Source: Cohnella phaseoli
GTDB lineage: Bacteria > Bacillota > Bacilli > Paenibacillales > Paenibacillaceae
Reading direction: 5' to 3'
Assembly (NCBI RefSeq): GCF_003386235.1
Contig: NZ_QRDZ01000035.1
Span: 1-64,000, forward strand
DNA: 64,000 nt
The notes below the pieces were generated by a model. That model saw only the letters and a program-made list of their open reading frames with translations, had not been told where the DNA came from and did no database searches. Each line of letters opens with the position of its first letter. Positions within the stretch are counted from its first letter, which is position 1. The translations under genes were made by a program, and so were the position numbers. Shown here one piece after another: positions 51,458 to 60,273 of the stretch.

Positions 51458-53374
51458 ATGGAGTGGGAGGCTCATATCGAGCGGTGGGGTCGAGCTGCCG
51501 TAAGATTGCTGGATATTCGGCAGTTACGCGTGGAAAGCGGAACTGACCCTGAACGCTATGAGGCACATACTAGCTTTTTCTTAGTTACGACCCAAGGAGA
51601 AGCAAACGTGAGCCTGTCGGGAACGGTGTATCGGGCTCGTTCGCCTCACATTCTGCATGGAGGGAAGGGCTCGGAGCTAAATTTTATGCCGTTAGGGAAC
51701 GATTTTGCTTGTTACTTGATGCTATATCAAGCCGAGTGCGAATCGCAGGAGGATCTGCAGAGCTTTCGTATGTCGTATACGTTCACTCCTTATGCAATGC
51801 TACCCCTACTGGAAAAGTGTCAAGCCATGAGTCGCCTGTGGCAGCAGGCATCTCCGCTGGACAAGCTGCAGGCGCAGTCGGCGTTTCTTCCGTTTGTGTA
51901 CGAGGTGATGAGGCAAATACGCACATCGGCAGCGGAAAACAGTAAACCAAACTTGGTATCGCAAGCCATTCACTATATTCAAGACCATTACAAGGAGCCG
52001 ATTACAGCCGAGGAATTGGCCGGATTTTACGGCTGCAGTACGAGTTATTTGTCCCGCTTGTTCAAAAATCAGATCAGGGTCGGTCCGATTGACTATCTGA
52101 TTCATGTACGCATACACAAATCGAAGCAGCTTCTCTTGAAGTCGGAGGCTCGTATCCAGGAAATCGCGAGCAGCGTCGGCTACGCGGATGTCTATTATTT
52201 CAGTCGGTTGTTCAAAAAGCATACGGGGCGCTCTCCGCTGCAATTTCGCGAGGACAATCGGAAGGCTGTTCAGAATAATCCATTACAGCTATTAAAATCG
52301 TCCATTGTATCCCGAATGTCTGTTTCTCATAATGATAATGAGAATTATTATCAATCATTTAGAGAAGGGGACACATCCATGTTTAGATTTTCAAGACCAT
52401 CGTTCGGAGCCATGATGCTATTGTGCACAAGCTTGATTCTGAGTGCATGTCAGACAGGCAGTAATACAGGAGACAATACAGGCAGTAATGCAGGGACGCC
52501 GCCGGCTACCCAATCAGCATCAACAGGCGCCGCTACTGACGAGACTGCTGCCAAGACGCGGACCTACAAGCATTTGAATGGCGAGACAGAAATTCCTGTA
52601 AAGCCTCAACGCGTAGTCAGCCTTTTTCATCTGGGTGAACTCATGGCGTTGGGAGTGAAGCCGGTAGGCGCAACTACTTTCATTCTGAGCAATCCGATGC
52701 TAAGCGATGTTTCCGGGATTGAAGATGTTGGAGTTCCGCCCGATGCGGAGAAAATTCTATCGCTGGCGCCGGATCTGATTGTGACAACGGCCCCATTCGC
52801 GGAGGTCGTAGAAGGCGGTTACGAAGCGCTGAGCCAGATCGCGCCAACCATCGTGGTGGAGCAGTACAACGACCCGATCAAGGACGTCGAAATGTTTGGC
52901 GATATTCTCGGCAAGCAGGAGGAAGCGAAGCAATGGAATGAAGCATTTGCGACAAAAATAGCCGAATACAAGGAGAAGATTAGTCCGATTGTCGGCGCAG
53001 ATGAAACCTTCTCCATTTTAAATGTGCGTAAGGATGCGGTCTTTATTTACGGGGATACCAATATGGGCGGCAACATTATCTACAAGTATTTGGGTCTGAA
53101 GCCAACCGATAAAGTAAAAACAGACGTCATCAACGGAGAAACGTGGGAAATCTCCTCCGAGGTCATTCCCGACTTTATAGGCGATCGGTTATTCCTGGCT
53201 GTGAATGAAGGCGCAGAGGAACATGTGAAGGAAGTGGAGAAGCTCATTCAAAACTCCCCAGCAGGAAAAACAGGAAAGATCTATAGGCTGGATTTCAATC
53301 AGTTTCTTCCCAGCGATCCGATCTCGGTAGAGCAGCAATTGGATATTATCTCGAATTTGTTGGCGGAAAAGTAA
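51458..53374 (+). CDS. fused ORF: AraC-family regulator + iron-siderophore-binding lipoprotein
   Basis: One open frame of 638 codons. Residues 1-about 275 are an AraC regulator: a cupin-like sensor part, then two helix-turn-helix units (ITAEELAGFYGCSTSYLSRL and IQEIASSVGYADVYYFSRLFKK-TGRSPLQFR, about 180-265). Residues 308-638 are a complete FhuD/FeuA-type lipoprotein: signal with lipobox LSAC (Cys 331) and the binding fold (RVVSLFHLGELMALGVKPVG, KILSLAPDLIVTT). Between them about 30 codons read through a Fur box and a ribosome binding site. In related loci the two are separate genes, so the stop between them seems lost. Both a fused protein and separate initiation at 52379 are possible. AAAGGAGGG precedes ATG 51458. 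Confidence 0.75.
   Translation: MEWEAHIERWGRAAVRLLDIRQLRVESGTDPERYEAHTSFFLVTTQGEANVSLSGTVYRARSPHILHGGKGSELNFMPLGNDFACYLMLYQAECESQEDLQSFRMSYTFTPYAMLPLLEKCQAMSRLWQQASPLDKLQAQSAFLPFVYEVMRQIRTSAAENSKPNLVSQAIHYIQDHYKEPITAEELAGFYGCSTSYLSRLFKNQIRVGPIDYLIHVRIHKSKQLLLKSEARIQEIASSVGYADVYYFSRLFKKHTGRSPLQFREDNRKAVQNNPLQLLKSSIVSRMSVSHNDNENYYQSFREGDTSMFRFSRPSFGAMMLLCTSLILSACQTGSNTGDNTGSNAGTPPATQSASTGAATDETAAKTRTYKHLNGETEIPVKPQRVVSLFHLGELMALGVKPVGATTFILSNPMLSDVSGIEDVGVPPDAEKILSLAPDLIVTTAPFAEVVEGGYEALSQIAPTIVVEQYNDPIKDVEMFGDILGKQEEAKQWNEAFATKIAEYKEKISPIVGADETFSILNVRKDAVFIYGDTNMGGNIIYKYLGLKPTDKVKTDVINGETWEISSEVIPDFIGDRLFLAVNEGAEEHVKEVEKLIQNSPAGKTGKIYRLDFNQFLPSDPISVEQQLDIISNLLAEK
52334..52352 (+). promoter_or_regulatory. 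Fur box inside the fused ORF
   Basis: GATAATGAGAATTATTATC matches the 19-bp Fur consensus GATAATGATAATCATTATC at 17 of 19 positions. It lies 27 bases before ATG 52379 and would repress the lipoprotein gene when iron is plentiful. Confidence 0.75.
52379..53374 (+). CDS. iron-siderophore ABC transporter substrate-binding lipoprotein (internal start)
   Basis: Alternative gene model nested in the fused frame. ATG 52379 has GAAGGGG eight bases upstream and a Fur box just before it, and begins with an N-terminus fit for export: FRFSRPSFGAMMLLCTSLIL, then SAC with the lipid-modified cysteine at residue 24. A Gly/Asn/Thr linker (TGSNTGDNTGSNAG) and the class III binding fold follow, ending QQLDIISNLLAEK. 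The product would be anchored outside the membrane, bind a ferric siderophore and hand it to a permease not found in this window. I consider this the main functional product. Confidence 0.7.
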   Translation: MFRFSRPSFGAMMLLCTSLILSACQTGSNTGDNTGSNAGTPPATQSASTGAATDETAAKTRTYKHLNGETEIPVKPQRVVSLFHLGELMALGVKPVGATTFILSNPMLSDVSGIEDVGVPPDAEKILSLAPDLIVTTAPFAEVVEGGYEALSQIAPTIVVEQYNDPIKDVEMFGDILGKQEEAKQWNEAFATKIAEYKEKISPIVGADETFSILNVRKDAVFIYGDTNMGGNIIYKYLGLKPTDKVKTDVINGETWEISSEVIPDFIGDRLFLAVNEGAEEHVKEVEKLIQNSPAGKTGKIYRLDFNQFLPSDPISVEQQLDIISNLLAEK

Positions 53375-53422
53375 AGCCGGCGATAAATGGAATAGATACG
53401 CTATAGGAGCTGTCCCCTAAGT

Positions 53423-53456
53423 AGAGTCGTACATCCTTACGTACGACTCTTTTACT
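53423..53456 (+). terminator. terminator after the siderophore-binding gene
   Basis: AGAGTCGTAC and GTACGACTCT flank an 8-base loop, followed by TTTACTT. It also lies past the stop of the convergent AraC gene. Confidence 0.75.
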
Positions 53457-53486
53457 TATGGGTCAGCTTCTTTATGTTAGCCTCGA

Positions 53487-54392
53487 TTATCGGCCGCCGT
53501 ACCGCTTGCGGAATTCGCTCGGCGACATCGACTCGAGCTTGCGGAACGTATTGGAGAAATAGGTCTGATGGCGGAATCCGATTTCCCATGCGATCTCCTC
53601 GATCGACAGCGTCGTACTGATCATGAGCAGTTTGGCTTGCTCGATTCTGTACCTGGTCAAATACTCCAGAGGGGAGCAGCCGAAGGCTTTCTTCATGCAG
53701 CGCGCGATATAGACGGGATGGAAATTGAATTCGCGCTGCAGCAGCTCGTTCGTCAGGTGCGAGCGATAATGTGTGCGCAGATGGACGGCGACGCGTTCGG
53801 CGAGCAGGGCGGCAGGCGATTGGCTGAGCTTGTCCTGCTCCTGGGCCAATACTTTAAGCAAGCTCTGCAAATGGATCTGTTGCTGCCATCGCGCCCACGA
53901 TAGCGGCTGCCGCTCCAACTCGATCAGCTCGCGAAGGCGGCGATAGACGTCCACGGGATCCTGAAGCGTAAAATATTGCGGGATAGAAAAGCCGAACTCG
54001 CGCGGAATGAGCCCGTGCTCGACGTGGAATTGATTTTTGCCATCCGAAAGCTCCTCTTCAGCTTCATCCCGCATCTGATCCTCTCGCATCCGATCATCCC
54101 ACAGCTCTTTCGTATGGAAATGAAGCCAATAAAAGCTCGTGTCCGTGTCGACGGAACGAGGCGAATAGTGATGTCGGTCGGGCCTCAGCAGAAGCGCCTG
54201 TCCCTCGTTAATGGTCCACGTCCGGTCATCCTCTCCCATAAACAGCGTGCCCTGATGAACGACGAGCAGGTCGAACAATCCGATTGGGCCGCGGGCGGGA
54301 TGAATGTCTCCGGGCTTAAACCGGGACTCGCCGGAATTGATGTAATGAGGCAGGGGAGGGGCCGTAAAGTAGAGAACGGACAGGTTGCTCAC
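53487..54392 (-). CDS. AraC-family transcriptional regulator
   Basis: A 301-residue regulator with an N-terminal cupin-type ligand domain (FDLLVVHQGTLFMGED, GQALLLRPDRHHYSP with the histidines typical of sugar-sensing AraC proteins) and two C-terminal helix-turn-helix units (LLQREFNFHPVYIARCMKKAFG; SIEEIAWEIGFRHQTYFSNTFRK in part EEIAWEIGFRHQTYFSN). It starts with GTG at 54392; there is no better start nearby. It is divergent from the GH78 gene and probably activates it when the sugar is present. The 190 bases between hold the promoters of both. Confidence 0.82.
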   Translation of the reverse strand: MSNLSVLYFTAPPLPHYINSGESRFKPGDIHPARGPIGLFDLLVVHQGTLFMGEDDRTWTINEGQALLLRPDRHHYSPRSVDTDTSFYWLHFHTKELWDDRMREDQMRDEAEEELSDGKNQFHVEHGLIPREFGFSIPQYFTLQDPVDVYRRLRELIELERQPLSWARWQQQIHLQSLLKVLAQEQDKLSQSPAALLAERVAVHLRTHYRSHLTNELLQREFNFHPVYIARCMKKAFGCSPLEYLTRYRIEQAKLLMISTTLSIEEIAWEIGFRHQTYFSNTFRKLESMSPSEFRKRYGGR

Positions 54393-54580
54393 CTCGAAGG
54401 TAGAGAGTTTGGATACCTATATTTTATAGTTAGCGATTCGTTGATACAACAATGACTTAAATTTGAAAATAGGTTTAAATCGTTTATCTTTCGGTTTGAA
54501 TGATGGCTGGGCATGCGCGCGATAAAAAATATAATGGATCGTAGATAGCGAAAACGGTAACGAGAGGAAGTGTGGTTTAA

Positions 54581-57043
54581 ATGAATAACGAGGAGAAGTA
54601 CATTTTGACGCCGACGTCCAAACGCGTATTCGGGACTGCCGTTCATTCGAAGACTGGCGACGTGACGGATGCGGAGCACATTTTGAGGGAGGACGCTCTG
54701 GCAGCAAAGCTCGTATACGCTGCCGGGGGAGAGAAACCGTCGATTCTGCTCGATCTTGGCCCTTCCGCTCCGGGAGGATATCCGATCATTAAGATAGCCG
54801 GACAGACGGGGCGTCCGACGCTGCGAATCGCATATGCCGACTGGTATGAATGGATCGTCGATCCGGTACACGGGGAGAACGGAGATTTTAGCAGAGGGTC
54901 GTGCACGTATCTCGGCGTGGAATTGCCTGTTCCGCCTGCTAACCCTTACAGGTACGAGCTGTACACGATTGAAGAAGCCGGCTTGTATATCGCGCCAATG
55001 ATTCAAGGCCAGCAGCGCTGGGTGCTCATTCAGCTCGATACCGAGGGCAGCGTGGATCTCGAATATTTCAGCCTCGAAGTCACGTCCGACTTGTCGCCGT
55101 ATAAAGGCAGCTTCCATTCGAGCGACGAGGAGTTAAATCGGTTGTGGTATGCAAGCACTTACACGGCACAAGTCTCGTCGTTTCCGAACACCGACGCCTG
55201 GACGGTCGTGGAGGGCTGGCTCGTCCCGCGCAAACTGGCGAAGGGCAACGATGTCGGCCTGACGGTTCAAGGGGAACAGTGGAAGGATTACCGGTTCGGG
55301 TTTCAGTTCGTCATTCGCCGCAATCCCGGACCCGTGTCCGCAGTGGGCTGGATCGTTCGGGCTTTCGATGAAAATAACGGCTATGTCGGTCAGATCGATT
55401 TGGACGGAAGGCTGCATTTGTTCAAGCGTTCTGACGGGGTATATGTGCGCTTGAAGCCGGCGGTATCTCTCTCCATTCCGATCGTCGATGGTCGGGTCTA
55501 TCATCTGGAGGTGAGGCTGGACGGAGCGCGGATGGAGACGCTGCTTAACGGGACGCTGATCGATACGACCATAGACGATACCTATGCCGAAGGAAAAGTC
55601 GGATTTTGCCAACCCATGGACAAGTGGGCGCTCATACGCGAGGTTCGCGTAGAGGACGCAGCGGGTCAGCTTCTATTCGCAGACGATTTCAACGGGGATC
55701 TAAGCGGTTGGTCCTTCGCTCGTACTCCCGCATTTATCGCGGATGGCGCCAAGCGGGACCGTCTGCCGTGGCTCGGCGATCTGGATTGGGCGGGTCGCAA
55801 CGTCTATTACGCATTCGACAATTATACGTACATGAAAGAAACGATTAGGATGTTCGCATGGCATCAAACGCCGGAAGGCTACATCTGGGCCGCTTGTTAT
55901 CCGGAAAATCAGGTGAAGCCGGGAATCGGCGAATACGGCTATTACCAATCCGACGAGTTTTCCGCCTGGTTCGCGCCCGTGCTGGCCGATTATGTCCTGT
56001 TCACCGGCGATCTGGAGCTGGCCCGAGAGTTGTACTCTGTGATGGTTAAAAGCTTGGATTACCTGTGGAACTACGTGGAAGGCGACGGCTTGTTCTATCA
56101 ACGGTATGAGACGTCCAAGGGCATCTGGGGCCATCTTCTGGAATATACGGGCAAGGGCGCTTACGTGAACTTTCTCGTGTATGATTCGTTCAAGGAAGGC
56201 GCGTATCTGGCCGGATTGCTGGGTCTCGATGCGGATGCGTCGGCATTCGAAGAGAAGGCCGCGGTCTTGCGCCAGGGCATTCGGGAGCACCTGTGGGATG
56301 AAGAGCAGGGGCATTACGTTAAGCTGAAGGGCAGCCGCGAATTCGAGTTTTACGCCAACGCGCTGGCGCTGGCCATCGGCTTTCCGGATGGCGAACAAGC
56401 GGCGTCCGTCAGAGAGAAGCTTAAGGAAACGGACATGGGCAAGTATCAAAGCTTGGCGATTCGCGGAAAATTCCACTACGGCTATGACGAGGATGCGCTC
56501 GGAACGCTTCGCAAGCCAGGAGGCGGCGTAGATTGGCTTGGCGCATTAGCCGATTGGCGCGGACCTCATGCGACCTGGGAGTGCATGACCTATCCGCCGG
56601 CAATCATGCCGCCAGGTAAGAACTGGGGAGACAGCTCCCACCCGGATACGGCGGTCGCTCATTTGCTGTCCGGTTACATCTTGGGTGTTCAACCTACGGA
56701 GCCCGGGTTTCGCTCTTTTGCAGCCATCCCACATCCGTGTGATCTGCAACGGGCAGAGGGCACGGTTCCTACGCCTTACGGCGAAATCCGTTTTGAATGG
56801 GAATTGGCGGAGACAGGGTTCTGCGCATCGCTCAAAGCGCCGGAAGGAACGAGCGCAGTCGTCGGCATTCCGAAGCCGGAGAACCAGGAGTTCGTCATCT
56901 ATTGGAATGGAGAGGTGGTATTTCATTCTGATGCGTCCGCGGTGGAATCAACCGACGGCCTTACGCTGGACGAGGACGAGCGCTACGTTTATCTTCGCGG
57001 GCTTAAGGAAGGTTCTCATCGTATTGAACGGTGGGGGCGGTAA
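54581..57043 (+). CDS. GH78 alpha-L-rhamnosidase-like enzyme with inserted LamG-like domain
   Basis: An 820-residue protein without a signal peptide. The (alpha/alpha)6 barrel begins around IADGAKRDRLPWLGDLDWAG (about residues 384-403), the GH78 block with the catalytic acid region, and continues with GYYQSDEFSAWFAPVLADY and the C-terminal ATWECMTYPPAI and GYILGVQPTEPGFRSFAAIP, typical of the rhamnosidase C-terminal domain. The first part is shorter than usual, and about residues 205-375 (VVEGWLVPRKLAKGNDVGL, RVYHLEVRLDGARMETLLNG) read as a concanavalin/LamG-like beta-sandwich inserted between the N-terminal strands and the barrel. It probably removes alpha-rhamnose from imported oligosaccharides; substrate is inferred from family only. 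AGAGGAAG precedes ATG 54581. Confidence 0.8.
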   Translation: MNNEEKYILTPTSKRVFGTAVHSKTGDVTDAEHILREDALAAKLVYAAGGEKPSILLDLGPSAPGGYPIIKIAGQTGRPTLRIAYADWYEWIVDPVHGENGDFSRGSCTYLGVELPVPPANPYRYELYTIEEAGLYIAPMIQGQQRWVLIQLDTEGSVDLEYFSLEVTSDLSPYKGSFHSSDEELNRLWYASTYTAQVSSFPNTDAWTVVEGWLVPRKLAKGNDVGLTVQGEQWKDYRFGFQFVIRRNPGPVSAVGWIVRAFDENNGYVGQIDLDGRLHLFKRSDGVYVRLKPAVSLSIPIVDGRVYHLEVRLDGARMETLLNGTLIDTTIDDTYAEGKVGFCQPMDKWALIREVRVEDAAGQLLFADDFNGDLSGWSFARTPAFIADGAKRDRLPWLGDLDWAGRNVYYAFDNYTYMKETIRMFAWHQTPEGYIWAACYPENQVKPGIGEYGYYQSDEFSAWFAPVLADYVLFTGDLELARELYSVMVKSLDYLWNYVEGDGLFYQRYETSKGIWGHLLEYTGKGAYVNFLVYDSFKEGAYLAGLLGLDADASAFEEKAAVLRQGIREHLWDEEQGHYVKLKGSREFEFYANALALAIGFPDGEQAASVREKLKETDMGKYQSLAIRGKFHYGYDEDALGTLRKPGGGVDWLGALADWRGPHATWECMTYPPAIMPPGKNWGDSSHPDTAVAHLLSGYILGVQPTEPGFRSFAAIPHPCDLQRAEGTVPTPYGEIRFEWELAETGFCASLKAPEGTSAVVGIPKPENQEFVIYWNGEVVFHSDASAVESTDGLTLDEDERYVYLRGLKEGSHRIERWGR

Positions 57044-57283
57044 CGGAGAACGGGGGATTTGGGAAGGCTGCTGACACGGTTCGAAGGCGACACTTCACGC
57101 CCGAACCGTTTGGCCCCGCGGAGATCCTTATCCGGCTAAGTCCCCTCGCAGTGGTATCGATCGCTTAGTTCGGATATAATAGATTTACAATTTAGCGAGT
57201 TGCAAATCTGATGCAGGGACCTCTACCAAAGGGACCTGCATTCATTCTATATTCGGACAGGGAGCGGGCGTTTAAGAAATGGA

Positions 57284-57607
57284 TTAGCCACCATTTTTTT
57301 CGTGTGCAAGTGCGAAGCGATAGAGTATGCCAAATGAATCTATTGCTAAGATAGTATTTGATGAGTCAGCTTCGTTAGCAAGTTCAATCAAAAAGTTCCG
57401 ATTCTCCTGAGCATCCAGAAAATTGCGAAACGGGAATCCAATATGGAAATAGCCTGATTGGATGGGGGAGAGGAAAGTTTTTAATGTGTCATAAATTGAT
57501 ATACTAGTTGAAAATTGCTTCGCATTGTCATAATTAAGATACGTTGAGCCATACCATAGATGATGGTAAGATCGCTTGTACGTTGGAGTTCTTGTTCGGG
57601 GGAGCAT
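57284..57607 (-). CDS. hypothetical protein (107 aa), possibly a remnant
   Basis: I do not recognise it. The latter part has good protein character (FHIGFPFRNFLDAQENRNFL, ELANEADSSNTILAIDSFGI, LYRFALAHEKNGG), while the first about 20 residues look like random translation (LPRTRTPTYKRSYHH). No ribosome binding site is seen before the ATG at 57607. It may be the C-terminal end of a lost gene at the border of the AT-rich accessory region. The 57044-57283 interval before it contains a TATAAT-like promoter sequence but no gene. Confidence 0.35.
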   Translation of the reverse strand: MLPRTRTPTYKRSYHHLWYGSTYLNYDNAKQFSTSISIYDTLKTFLSPIQSGYFHIGFPFRNFLDAQENRNFLIELANEADSSNTILAIDSFGILYRFALAHEKNGG

Positions 57608-57810
57608 TTAACGCTGATCTAAAGCTCCTTTTTTTCGGTGATTACTGCGACAGCGTCTATACTCGATTTGCGGGTTGAGATTGGAAGTTAAAGATTTCCC
57701 TTGAATTTCTGTATAAGAAGAGGGCTGACGGTAGTATATAGTTGATTAATGCAATAACTTTAACATGGATACCCTGATCAGGACAAACATATTTTATTGA
57801 TGATATAAGA

Positions 57811-57861
57811 CTACAAAGAAAAGATCGAACCGATAAAATCGAATCGATCTTTTCTTTGTAG
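57811..57861. terminator. 18-bp perfect stem-loop upstream of the SNF2 operon
   Basis: CTACAAAGAAAAGATCGA at 57811-57828 and its exact complement at 57844-57861, with a 15-base loop. It could terminate transcription in either direction, or act as a leader hairpin 78 bases before the SNF2 start. No gene on the plus strand ends nearby. Confidence 0.55.
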
Positions 57862-57938
57862 CCTTAGGGATTATATGGTATTTTGTATATATATTACGCA
57901 GTTACTTTCATCGAACTTATTCAGAAAGAGGAAGACCC

Positions 57939-59837
57939 ATGGCGAATGCAACTTGGAAGCTGGTTGACGAAAAGTCTATAGTCGTTCAAAAAAGTAATGG
58001 GGATCTTTACTTCCCCACTTCAAAGGAGATTTTTCTTTCCGAATTTAAATCAATATTTCCTTTGAAGGATCTTACCTTGGAGCGCCCTTCCACTTGTCTC
58101 CCATACTTGAAGTTTTCCAAAATTCCGGTTCAATTAAAGCTACTCGTTAGTAGTCAGATGCTGGATTCTACAACTATACTCAAGCTAGATCTAATAGTGG
58201 TCGGGCAATTAAAAGAGTATTATGCAATCGTCACATCGACTGATACAGACTACATAATTGCAGATAATGTATGGTTACCATTTGAGCAAGGGGTACTAGA
58301 GGATATGATAGAGAAATTAAATAAAGCGGGGATTTTCTCTTTCGGGCGTATCACTCTGAAACAGTACCTTTTTCTTAAAACCGAGGCGCCTAATTTAATT
58401 GATGATTCGAGATTGAGTTTTCGAGCGGGCTTACAACAAAGTGAAGCTGAACCGGACGAAATACCGCTATTTAGCGGAACGTTATATCCTTATCAGATGC
58501 AGGGATATAAGTGGCTAAAAATGATCTCACAGGAAGATGCCGGCTGCATCTTGGCTGATGAGATGGGGTTAGGAAAGACGGCCCAGATTATAGCTTTACT
58601 TTCATATGAGAAAGCGAAAACTACCACACCTTCTTTGGTAGTCGCCCCTGTTTCATTAATGGAGAACTGGCGAAGAGAAGTGAACAGATTCTCTCCCGAG
58701 TTAAAATTAATAATACATCAAGGTAATAATCGTACGGGGTTTTACAAAGAATTAATCAATTATGATCTTGTGATCACAACTTATGATACGGTTCTTCGTG
58801 ACTTATCTTTGCTTCAAATGATAACTTGGAACCTGGTAGTACTCGATGAAGCTCAAGCGATAAAGAACCCTTCTGCAAAGAGATCTGAAGCCATAAAACA
58901 GATTCCGAGAAGAACATCAATAGCAGTTACAGGAACGCCAATCGAAAATAAACTTACTGACCTTTGGTCAATAACCGATTTTGCTATTCCAGGATTTCTG
59001 GGTACGCTAAGAAATTTTGAGTCAAGGTTCTCAAATGACCTTGATGGTGCGTTAAGTCTGGAAAGGCATGTTTCACCAATTATGTTGAGGAGAAGAGTTC
59101 GTGAAGTTGCGGATGACTTGCCTCCACGTATCGATATACCTCAAGTTATGCAGATGGGAGAAGTCGATGCAAGACATTACGAACTGTTGCGGCATGAAAT
59201 TGTTAATGAATATGGGAAAAACGCAACTCTTATTTCATTAATAAAGCTACGAATGTTTTGTACGCACCCAATGTTACAGATTGATTACCGCTATGATACT
59301 TCACATTTTATGAAATATCAGAGGTTGATAGAAATCGTAGAAGAAATCATGGCCAATAATGAGAAGGTACTTATTTTTACTTCATTCACTCAGATGATAG
59401 AAATAATGATGGTTGACTTGTCGGAAAGGTTTGGAGTATTTTGCGAATTTATTGATGGGAGAGTCCCTGTCGCGGACAGACAACCGAAAATTGATGCTTT
59501 TTCTAACACGTCAGGATCATCAATCTTGGTTTTGAATCCAAGAGCAGCAGGAGCGGGCTTAAATATTACATCAGCCAATCATGTGATTCACTACAACTTG
59601 GAGTGGAACCCTGCAATTGAAGATCAAGCCTCTGCAAGGTCGTTTAGAAGAGGACAAACTCGGCCAGTTAACATCTATAGACTTTATTATGCGAATACTG
59701 TGGAAGATGTGATTAATGCGCGCCTAGTAAGAAAGAGAGAGCTTTCCAACGCTGTAATAGTGGGGAATGATGGAGTTTCTAGTGATTATACGGATATTCT
59801 CAATGCACTATCTATGACCCCGGTTTTGGAGGGATGA
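57939..59837 (+). CDS. SNF2-family ATPase/helicase of a MORC-type defence-like operon
   Basis: A 632-residue superfamily 2 DNA translocase. After an N-terminal region of about 175 residues without recognisable motifs come LYPYQMQGYKWL (Q-like motif, about 187-198), DEMGLGKT (Walker A, 207-214), DEAQ (Walker B, 303-306), TGTPIEN (motif III, about 330) and, in the second lobe, VLNPRAAGAGLNIT and QASARSFRRGQTRPVNIYRL (motifs V and VI). All catalytic residues are present. It should move along double-stranded DNA using ATP. The next gene begins four bases after its stop, so it heads the operon. SNF2 enzymes are common partners in restriction-like systems. Confidence 0.85.
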   Translation: MANATWKLVDEKSIVVQKSNGDLYFPTSKEIFLSEFKSIFPLKDLTLERPSTCLPYLKFSKIPVQLKLLVSSQMLDSTTILKLDLIVVGQLKEYYAIVTSTDTDYIIADNVWLPFEQGVLEDMIEKLNKAGIFSFGRITLKQYLFLKTEAPNLIDDSRLSFRAGLQQSEAEPDEIPLFSGTLYPYQMQGYKWLKMISQEDAGCILADEMGLGKTAQIIALLSYEKAKTTTPSLVVAPVSLMENWRREVNRFSPELKLIIHQGNNRTGFYKELINYDLVITTYDTVLRDLSLLQMITWNLVVLDEAQAIKNPSAKRSEAIKQIPRRTSIAVTGTPIENKLTDLWSITDFAIPGFLGTLRNFESRFSNDLDGALSLERHVSPIMLRRRVREVADDLPPRIDIPQVMQMGEVDARHYELLRHEIVNEYGKNATLISLIKLRMFCTHPMLQIDYRYDTSHFMKYQRLIEIVEEIMANNEKVLIFTSFTQMIEIMMVDLSERFGVFCEFIDGRVPVADRQPKIDAFSNTSGSSILVLNPRAAGAGLNITSANHVIHYNLEWNPAIEDQASARSFRRGQTRPVNIYRLYYANTVEDVINARLVRKRELSNAVIVGNDGVSSDYTDILNALSMTPVLEG

Positions 59838-59841
59838 CAAA

Positions 59842-60273
59842 ATGGAAATATTAACAAGACCTCGTGCCATTTCAAAGTTGTTAAGTGCAAATGATACAGG
59901 GGCAAATTTTTCACATCAAGCTGGAATTCTGGTTCCAAAAGTTAAGGAAGTTTTATCTTTTTTTCCTGATCTGGGAACAGAAGCGAAAAACCCTAGAGTA
60001 GTATTATCTTTTGAGGATATCTCTGGAGAAAAATGGAGTTTTAATTTTATTTATTATAACGGTAAATTATTTGGCGGGACAAGAAACGAATATAGGCTAA
60101 CTGGAATGACTAGATTTATCAAAAGCAATAATCTTAGGGCCGGTGATAAAATAACATTTCTCCGGCTTCCGGATGACAAACTGTTAGTGAAGTATCAACG
60201 TATGAATGGTAATAACGCTAGTAACTTGGATATTCTCAAGCTCAGAAATAATTGGAGGGTGGTAATCGTATGA
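59842..60273 (+). CDS. stand-alone B3/EcoRII-N-like DNA-binding protein
   Basis: A 143-residue protein dominated by a domain resembling the N-terminal effector-binding domain of EcoRII and plant B3 domains: PRVVLSFEDISGEKWSFNFI, YRLTGMTRFIKSNNLRAGDK and ITFLRLPDDKLLVKYQR. This pseudo-barrel fold binds specific DNA. No nuclease part is attached, so it would supply target recognition for the SNF2 and GHKL ATPases. Its ATG lies four bases after the SNF2 stop, and its own stop overlaps the next start in ATGA, which indicates tight translational coupling. Confidence 0.72.
   Translation: MEILTRPRAISKLLSANDTGANFSHQAGILVPKVKEVLSFFPDLGTEAKNPRVVLSFEDISGEKWSFNFIYYNGKLFGGTRNEYRLTGMTRFIKSNNLRAGDKITFLRLPDDKLLVKYQRMNGNNASNLDILKLRNNWRVVIV

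Noticed and set aside
57229..57260. Terminator after the GH78 gene (TGCAGG...CCTGCA)
   Set aside because: Only six pairs with mismatches inside and no T-run.
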